Assembly (NCBI GenBank): GCA_030847615.1
Contig: JAUMIR010000001.1
Location: 366,102,687-366,166,686, forward strand
Direction: 5' to 3'
From: Gambelia wislizenii
Taxonomy: Eukaryota; Chordata; Lepidosauria; Squamata; Crotaphytidae
Length of the DNA stretch: 64,000 nucleotides
Below are positions 57,514 to 64,000 of the stretch, piece by piece. The position numbers and the translations under genes are program-made. A model generated the notes under the pieces. It did no database searches. It saw only the letters and a list, made by a program, of their open reading frames with translations, and had not been told where the DNA came from. Positions within the stretch are counted from its first letter, which is position 1; the number at the start of each line of letters is the position of its first letter.

Positions 57514-60074
57514 CTGAAAACACAGGTTCCTATAGACAATGGTTATAACACTTAAATCACAGAAGTCTGGAAAAGGTTTGAAACAATCTTAAGTACTGTA
57601 TAGTAAAATATCCTCCTTTTTTTTTACTGCCATCTCTTCAATTTGCCATTGGCATTGTGGCCCTTGAGATTCTTCAACTTTTATGTAAGTAATGTGTATT
57701 TGTACTTCTTGGTTCGAAGTTCTCTAATTACAACATACTTGACTAGTTGTCAACAGTAGGTATGATATTATGTGGACAGTAGAGTTGCTTGCTTATTTGC
57801 ATGCAACCAAATGTTTCAAGCTTTTGCTAGCCATGAATATGACCATTGATTACCTTTTTCATTGGGGTCTTCACAGGTTTAGAGATGCTCTCATTGCCTA
57901 CACTCTCATAATTTGGCAAACTGAAGAAGAACTATTTTATCACTTCATAAATCAGTGAAGAAGCAAAAATAAAATATTGGCTGGAATCCAGCATCACTTC
58001 AGTGTAGCATAAATGTCTACATGCAGAGATATGCTATACAACCCCCATGCAGAATAGCAACATTGTGCAACACATCAATAACTTTGATGTGATATTCTAA
58101 AACAATATCTTTTTGCTTCTGTCTCTTTTCCCTGCGTATTGGCAAAGGACATGATTTAAATTGCCAAATATGTTATCCTCTGATGCTTTTGCCAGAAGAA
58201 GGAATCTCAGTATTGCTACTCATTACTAATCAGATGTCCTTGACAGTTTAGCTTCCATTAGAGAATCATCAAGGGAAGTGTTGGGTACCTTGGCTCTTAT
58301 AAGGGGAGCTTGGGTGGCTTCTCTTCCAGTATTTCCAGTCTGGTCTCTTTGCTTCCTGTAGCTTGGGCTTATCAAACAGGGTATAATCTGTGTTCACAGC
58401 ATGATCTACCATTGTTCTCTTGGTCAAACATGCTTTCCTGTCAGTTTGGGAATCTGAGGAGCTTGAAGAAGAGACAGACAAAGCAATAGGAGACTCTGTT
58501 TTAGGAGGACCTTCCACTGCTAATAACTTTGTGGTGGGTCTGCTACTGAATTCTTCTCTGGCTACTTCAGCCAAAGGGGGCTGCCACCAGCAACTACTGT
58601 ATTTGGGGGAGCAGCAGGAAGCATACGGTGTATACCCAAGGGATGAGCATGTGCAGTGAAAACAGTTAGAGTAAGGACAAATAAAAGAGCAATATCGCCA
58701 CTGCAGCCTTTGGAGGTCACCTAAAGTACATGTATATGTAGAGGGCGATATGGAATGAGAACAAACATAACAATTAGCCCTGTGGAGTTTCCCTTCAAAC
58801 TGTTTCCTGCTAGTGTGGGGCATATGGATCATCTCTACAATCTTCTCCCACTGGTGTGGTGGAATCCACAAGGCTACACCTAATGGGACTTTGGCCTTCT
58901 TGCCATTCCAAAAGCTGACTGTAATTTCTTCATCTTCTCTTTCTGTTGAAAAGAAAATGTAAACCACATTTCAATACTGCTGTTCTCTTCAAACAAATAC
59001 TGGATACCTCCTTGTGCACCATTTTAAGAAGTACTTAGACTTGCATAGTTCCTGGTTGTACAAGCATAACCCTCCAAGAGGACTCTGGCCCCTGTTCCCA
59101 GCATAACTGGTAGAATACTGATAAGATGAGTCTTGTGATGATCAAGGAGTCACTACCTAGGACAATATTTCAGACTTACTTTCAAATTATCCCAATTTTA
59201 TAGATGTAGTGGGTACCAGAATATTTTTGAATAATAAAATGAGTACCAGAATATTTTCGAATAATAAGATGAAAGCCAGCCTGGTTTGAAGTGGTAGAGT
59301 ACAGAGAAAGAATACATCTAAGCAGATATTTGGCTCACCAGGACCCTTTCACACTACACCATCATGACATTATATTCCACTTTAACTGACTTGACAATAT
59401 CCTATGGAATCCTGGGATTTGTAGTTTAGGGAGGGGTTGTTCAGAATTCTCAGCCAGAGAGCTCCTCTAATACCAATCTACAAACCCCAGAATCCCATAG
59501 GATGCAGCTATGGCAGTTAAAGTGGGATCCATTGTGGTATAACTGTGTAGTGTGAAAGGGTCCCAGATGCTTGGCTGGTTGCTCCCCTCAGTTCCACCCA
59601 GCCTGATTGTCCGTGCTCTGGACTCAGATCCAAGGACATGTATCACATGAAGTGACAGGAGAAAACAGAATTCACCAGCACTAGGAAGAGATGCCTCTTG
59701 TATGGATCTTTTAAAGCCTGGTCCCCATTATTAATAAGGAGATTTACTACTAAGGAGTTTGATGAAGAACCATGCTCAGTGCTGCTTTAGGACAGAACTG
59801 TGCCTGTGTTTCCTGGATGTAAGTTGCACAATAATTATACAGTTTTACCTCTCAGAGGATCCCTGGTCTCAATGCCTTGGAGGACAGTGCCAGGCCCGTA
59901 TCTTTTCTGCTCTGGTTCCCAAGGTGCCAGAACTTTGTCACCTGGCAGGATTGAGTGTCTCATTCCAGTTACACACTCAAAGATGTCACTACTGGATGTT
60001 GCTTGCACACTTGTTATGTCTTCACCCACTGCAAATGGCCTGGCAAATTGTACCAGAAATTTTCTTTTCTCACC
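57333..60074 (-). CDS. C11orf16: C11orf16 homologue (DUF4537 protein), 3' part
   Basis: Two minus-strand exons are clear: 60074-59849 and 58942-58289. They join in phase 1 and read continuously. The encoded protein has a Tudor-like DUF4537 domain (LPGDKVLAPWEPEQKRYGPG, TVLQGIETRDPLR, ITVSFWNGKKAKVPLGVALW), a Cys-rich middle, a Ser run, VDHAVNTD and PDWKYWKRS. Human C11orf16 shows the same order (RPGDKVLALWEP, ITVHFWNGKAAKVPLG, VNSAVNTD, PEWRYWKRN). The function is unknown. The last exon is probably 57513-57333, but its frame does not follow directly from the preceding donor. The upstream exons coding for the VLARRE...YY part of the human protein were not found in 60.1-64 kb, so the gene is either partial here or has diverged. 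Confidence 0.85.
58104..58131 (-). CDS. C11orf16: Tentative 28-bp micro-exon of C11orf16
   Basis: On the minus strand CAATACGCAG precedes 28 bases, then a poor donor ATT|GTTTTA. Its length converts phase 1 to phase 2, which is what the 60-codon frame of the last exon needs. It would encode a basic stretch (KRDRSKKI), comparable to KEEKDHKQQR at this place in the human protein. The donor is weak, so this is speculative. Confidence 0.2.
58289..58942 (-). CDS. C11orf16: C11orf16 large exon, DUF4537 part 2 to C-terminal tail
   Basis: The acceptor TTTTCTTTTCAACAG precedes 58942, and the leading AA completes the codon split with the previous exon. About 218 codons are open. They encode EEITVSFWNGKKAKVPLG, a Cys-rich stretch (about 14 Cys in 60 residues), an SVSSSSSSDS run, VDHAVNTDYTLFDKP and RPDWKYWKRSHP. 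A donor AGCCAAG|GTACCC ends it at 58289. If unspliced, the frame continues only to a TGA at 58271-58269. The human protein continues past this point, which favours splicing. Confidence 0.88.
59213..59273. repeat. Two-copy 30-bp tandem duplication
   Basis: GTACCAGAATATTTTTGAATAATAAAATGA is followed by a copy with two changes (TTTTCG, AAGATG). It lies in a C11orf16 intron. Confidence 0.85.
59345..59563. mobile_element. Palindromic MITE, family A, in a C11orf16 intron
   Basis: Termini ACCCTTTCACACTACACC and GTGTAGTGTGAAAGGGT are nearly perfect inverted repeats. The arms contain CCACTTTAACTG and CAGTTAAAGTGG. It lies between two C11orf16 exons. Confidence 0.75.
59849..60074 (-). CDS. C11orf16: C11orf16 exon, Tudor-like DUF4537 core part 1
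   Basis: Reading the minus strand, the acceptor TTTATTTCTGACATCAG precedes 60074 and the donor GAGAG|GTAAAAC follows 59849. The 226 bases start in phase 0 and leave one base. It encodes GEKRKFLVQFARPF, then SILPGDKVLAPWEPEQKR and YGPGTVLQGIETRDPLR, the strongest match to human C11orf16. Confidence 0.88.
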
Positions 60075-60425
60075 CTGATGTCAGAAATAAAAAGAATGAA
60101 CGTGAAAAACCCAAATGATCAGCCAGTTTCTGCAGTGCTTTGAAAGTCTCTTCTCTGACAGGGTTAGAAGGGCAGATGAAGGGGAGAAATTACAGGAAGC
60201 CAGCGGTGGTACAATGACACTAGAGAACATTGCAGGGGCTTTTCCTTCAGTTTCAATTAAAGTTAAAATAAAAATACCCTGTCATTGTACAGCTGAGGAG
60301 AATAGTGTGACATGGGGTGGCTGGGGAAATTGTATTTATTAATAAAATGGTAAATAAGGGCTTTCACTCTAGGCAGAGAGGGGTGGAGCCAAGGAAAGGG
60401 TTATAGGGGGATGAAGACATTGTGT

Positions 60426-60575
60426 TTATGTATGTGTATGTGCCTTCCAGTCATATGTTGACTTATGGTGACCCATGTATTTCATACTGTTTTCTTAGGC
60501 AAGGAACACTTGGAGGTGGTTTTGCCAGTTCCTTCCTTTCAAATATAGCCTATAGCACCTGATATTTGTTGGTTA
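60426..60575 (-). mobile_element. 5S-Sauria SINE, 5'-truncated
   Basis: In reverse: TATGTGCCTTCCAGTCATATGTTGACTTATGGTGACC (tail), GGCAAGGAACACTTGGAGGT and CAGTTCCTTCC, ending CTATAGCACCTGATATTTG inside the 5S-like head. Confidence 0.8.
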
Positions 60576-60604
60576 CCCCTCCCAAATAATAATTCTGTCT
60601 TGCC

Positions 60605-61070
60605 CACACACACATTTTCCTTCAGTGCCCACATGTCTAGCTTTGCAGTAATTTAAAACTTCATTCAAGCATAAATACAATTTAGGCATCCAAAGAAAAG
60701 GGGGAGTGAAAGTTACCAAGGCAAGTCTTTTTGCTAACAGATTTTTCCAGTTAACAAAAAGACTTGTGTTTACCATTATCTCCCATGGGACTGGAATGGA
60801 AGAGCAGCTGAAGCGTGGAGACGTCATGCGATAAGGCAAGGCAGGGCGTGCTATTCTTGGCTTTACTGCTGCTTCCCTTCCGTTGTGCAATAAGGCTCCA
60901 AGAGAGTGTGAACACAGCAAGTATAAGCATTCTAGGTGTGGACCATGGTCAATATCTCACTTTCTGCAGTGCTTGAAATGTATAGACTGGAAATTTCATG
61001 GGGAAGTAGATTCTTATTTGGGGTTAATTCCTTCATTTTACCCCTCCATGCATAGCTACACCCCTGAGTA
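60605..61070. repeat. Unclassified interspersed repeat, copy 2
   Basis: Longer relative of the 30.0-kb repeat. It contains extra sequence (CTTTTTGCTAACAGATTTTTCCAGTTAACAAAAAGACTTG, a local hairpin) absent from copy 1. Confidence 0.5.
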
Positions 61071-61667
61071 GAGCACAGCTCAGTAGCAGAGCATATGTCT
61101 TATGGGAAGAAGATCCTAGATGCAGTCCCTGGATCCTAGCAGTTGTGGCTGGGAGAAAGTTTGAAGGCAGTTTTGATGTCAGTCCTGTAGCAGAAAAACT
61201 TGAAGGGTAGGTACTCATCACGACACACACATACACACACCCACACCCAAAGAGAGTCCATAAATGCAAACAACTCTTCATCCATATCAACAAACCAGTC
61301 CTAACAGTTTTGAACTCCATCAGGTGCCAGTTATTTCTTCATTTCAAATCTGTCAGTCTTTCAGAGACGTTGGTGAGCAAACAACTTTGTTGCTCGTTCA
61401 TGTGAATTAAAAAGAAAAACATAAAATATTTGTTTTTAAAGTTTCAAGTGCTAACAGCTAATGAATTGAAGACTGGTGTTCCTGTGCACAGAGGCCCATT
61501 ATTGTAAAGTATATATATAAACACACTGGCACATTTCCTGTAATAATACTGTTCATTAGTTTACTCACAATATCTGATGGGACACTCCCCAAATAGCACA
61601 AATCCCCAGAGACATCTGGCATTGGTATTTAAAAAAGAACCTGATCCAGCACAGAAAGAGACTATGG

Positions 61668-61866
61668 ACTTTATCACACTACACTGTTATACATAATAGC
61701 CTCCTGTGGGATTCTGGGGTTTGTAGTTTAGTGAGGCCTAAGGGCTCTCTGGCTGAGAATGCTAAAGGCCCCTCCCTCAACTGCAAATCCCAGGATTCCA
61801 TAGGAGGAAGCCAGAGCAGTTAAAGTGGAATAATAGCACTATAACCGTGCAGTGTGATAATCTCCT
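61668..61866. mobile_element. Palindromic MITE, family A
   Basis: Termini TTATCACACTACACTGTTA and GTGCAGTGTGATAA. The arms contain GGGATTCTGGGGTTTGTAGT and CAAATCCCAGGATTCCATAG. Confidence 0.7.
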
Positions 61867-61869
61867 TTC

Positions 61870-62571
61870 AGAGCAATCCTCTCTACTAAGAAGTAACTCC
61901 CACTAGGTTGAGTGGGGATTACTTCCTGGTAATCATGCACAGGATTTCAGCCTTAACCCTCAGTATAAGCTGTACTGGTACAAGATGGAGTCCAAACAAG
62001 GCAAATGCAGATGGAGAGTTGGACAACAAATACATAGGAAAGACTAATGGTGGTATGATTGCTAGTTTCATTTTCAAATCAGTATTCTAGTGACCTCTGT
62101 GGGATTTTCCAGTTATCCCAACCACTGTCACTGTCTTATCTACACCTTTGCCACCACTGTGTGGACTTCTTCCTGCCCCACCACTGTGGCTACCAACTGT
62201 AGTGACCTTCTAGATGCCCTTGTGGTTCCTGTGTGAGGCTTTATTCCTCTTACATCCCCATCAGATACCACCACCCTTGATTAACTGCTGCCAGTGCAGA
62301 CACCATGTGTCTGAACTTAAGCTTTCCAATATACCTTCTGAAGTATTCTTAGAGGCAAAAATATATAATACCCCCCAAACAATATTAAACAGAAATTGAA
62401 CAGAACATCAAAGATTACTTAATACATCTAAATCACATTCTCTCATTCATATCTTAACTAACCCTGACTCTAACTAATCTTTATCTCTGACCAATGATCC
62501 TAACCTCTCAGACTCCTAAACCCAACAAACTAATCCTTAAACCTCACTTTGACAGATTCTGCTCCTATATG
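61870..62571. other. No recognised gene
   Basis: Upstream side of C11orf16 on its strand. I looked for the missing 5' exons (VLARR...YY region) and did not find a convincing one. Confidence 0.45.
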
Positions 62572-63045
62572 AAAACATAGAGTTGGAAGAGACCACAAGA
62601 GCCAGCCAGTCCAACCCCTTGCCTTTAGAAATACTGTATACAATCAAAGCACCCCCAACAGATGCTCAAGTCTCTGTTTAAAAACCTCCAAAGAAAAAGA
62701 CTCCACCACATTACAAGGCAATGTATTCCATTGTCAAACAGCTCTTACCATTGGAAAGTTCTTCCTAATGTTTAGGTGGAATCCCTTTTCCTGTAGTTTG
62801 AGTCCATTGCTCCATGCCCTAGTCTCTGGAGCAGCAGAAAACAAGTTTGCTCCATCCTCTGTATGATATCCCTTTAAATATTTAAGCATGGTTATCATGT
62901 TCTCTCTTAAGGTTCTCTCCTCCAGACTAAACATACCCAGCTCCCTAAGCCACTCTGCATAGGGCATGGCTTCCAGATCTTTCACCCATTTTGGTCCTCC
63001 TCCTCTGGACACGTTCCAGCTCATCCCTGACCAGTTGTTGTTCTA
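62572..63045 (-). mobile_element. CR1 LINE 3' fragment
   Basis: From AACATAGAGTTGGAAGAGACC to CTGGACACGTTCCAGCTCAT. The minus strand encodes [18 protein letters not shown] and KGFHLNIRKNFPMVRAV. Degraded. Confidence 0.85.
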
Positions 63046-63169
63046 CGCCAGCCTTATTCAAATCCTCTTAGACATTCCACCAGTCACTCTCAACATTCCA
63101 TTCTACCCCTCCAAAAGATCCTTACCTTATAACCTACATTACACATAACCTATATTACACATTCATAAC

Positions 63170-63401
63170 TATGTCTGTATGTGCCTTCAAGTCATTGTTG
63201 ACTTATGGTGACCCCATGAATTTCATAAGGTTTTCTTAGGCAAGGAATACCCAGAAGTGGTTTTTACCAGTTCCTTCTTCTGAAATATAGCCTACAGCAC
63301 CTGATATTCATTGGCAGTCTCTCTTCTAAGTACTAACCAGAGATGACCATGTTAAGCTTCCAAGATCAGATGATATCTGGTGCCTTTAGGGTATTTAGGC
63401 C
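63170..63401 (-). mobile_element. 5S-Sauria SINE, full length
   Basis: In reverse: tail GTGCCTTCAAGTCATTGTTGACTTATGG, then AAGTACTAACCAGAGATGACCATGTTAAGCTTCC and GGGTATTTAGGCC. Read from the other strand this gives a nearly full 5S-like head with GGAAGCTTAACATGGTC. Confidence 0.85.
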
Positions 63402-64000
63402 ATTCATAACTATACCTTAATTTTTCTACAAAATGCAAAAACATTTCCCCCTCAAAAGTGCATAACATCACAACCTCATCCAAGTTCCTCTGTTATAAAT
63501 GGCTGGAAAGTGTTCCTCATCAAACAAGGGCCTAAATCCAGTTTTTAATCCCAAATTAATATAGGTCCACTGAATCAAGGGATTTACGTTCAGCAATTGA
63601 TTCAGTGGGACTTCTCTAGTTGGGAGTAGCAACTGGATTTAGGCTAAGGAGAAATGCCACTGAGTAGAAGAACATCTAATATATAGTAGTTTGCTCTCCC
63701 CCCATAATAAAGTTGTGTTGTTGTTGTTTTGAGGCAGGCTGCAATTTGAGCTAAATTTAGAAATTCTTTCATCAGAATGATGAGGAAAAAAATGAATCAC
63801 AATAGTTAAGAATCAGGACACCCCTGTAGTTGTAGCCCAGATTTTGACAGCTTTGCCAGAATCTGTGCTCATTAGTTCTATTTTTCAAACTGGCAGAAGA
63901 ACCAGAGTCATGACCTGGAAACAGAAGAAGGTCATCTATTCTACAGTCAGACCAAATCAATTATTCTCTTGTACCATTAACTCTGCTTCTGTGTATTTTT

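Noticed and set aside
58269..58288. C11orf16 ending at the TGA directly after YKSQGTQHFP
   Set aside because: Kept only as an alternative. The human protein continues and a usable donor (CAAG|GTACCC) lies just before.
61490..61580. Minus-strand EQYYYRKCASVF as the missing C11orf16 exon
   Set aside because: Only a few residues fit, no splice sites in the right phase, and a stop lies three codons upstream of the match.
4922..63045. CR1 copies as coding genes
   Set aside because: All are 5'-truncated 3' ends with only the last part of the RT domain.
63772..63960. Minus-strand frame with CCAG-type acceptor and LGYNYRG as a C11orf16 5' exon
   Set aside because: An acceptor-like CTGTTTCCAG is present, but the sequence does not align with the expected VLARRE..YY region and the exit donor is unclear.
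1..64000. CRISPR arrays, operons, prophage or tRNA genes
   Set aside because: Nothing resembles them. tRNA-like boxes present belong to SINE heads, and the genome is clearly vertebrate with spliced genes.

Overview
This window is vertebrate nuclear DNA, most likely from a squamate reptile. Three lines of evidence support that. It carries tRNA-headed SINEs whose 3' end matches the Sauria SINE family. It carries three SINEs with a 5S-rRNA-like head on the same tail (5S-Sauria type). It is also dense in CR1/L2-type LINE 3' ends, palindromic MITEs and one DIRS retrotransposon. No prokaryotic, viral or CRISPR feature was seen.

Only two protein-coding genes can be read with confidence, both near the right end. 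AKIP1 (A-kinase interacting protein 1) is on the + strand. It has a CpG-island promoter and non-coding first exon at about 42.2-42.6 kb and five coding exons between 45.2 and 56.5 kb (183 residues). A homologue of human C11orf16 (DUF4537 family) is on the - strand and converges on AKIP1. Its exons are at 60.07-59.85, 58.94-58.29 and probably 57.51-57.33 kb, and its 5' exons were not found. In human the order is DENND2B (ST5) - AKIP1 - C11orf16 - ASCL3, so the left 42 kb probably holds 5' non-coding exons and introns of DENND2B on the - strand. That fits a CpG island at 22.0-23.0 kb that contains a strong minus-strand splice donor. No DENND2B coding exon was recognised.

Layout: 1-22 kb is gene-poor sequence with CR1, Sauria SINE, 5S-Sauria SINE, a 292-bp near-perfect palindrome at 2.8-3.1 kb, an unassigned 145-codon minus-strand ORF at 6.0-6.5 kb and a TA/GATA microsatellite at 8.1-8.3 kb. 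22-24 kb is a CpG-rich promoter region. 24-42 kb is intron-like DNA with MITEs, SINEs, pogo-like elements and a nested pile of LINE 3' ends at 37.4-40.6 kb. 42-57 kb is AKIP1, whose second intron holds a rearranged DIRS element (46.0-50.3 kb) with an inverted reverse-transcriptase segment. 57-60.1 kb is C11orf16. 60-64 kb is repeats (two 5S-Sauria copies, CR1, MITE).

Points most worth a second look: the inverted RT block in the DIRS copy; a 47-codon single-pass membrane ORF behind a good splice acceptor in AKIP1 intron 1; an inferred GC-AG intron in AKIP1; the 292-bp palindrome; and the unresolved 3' splicing of C11orf16. All protein assignments were made by eye from remembered family sequence, without a database search.
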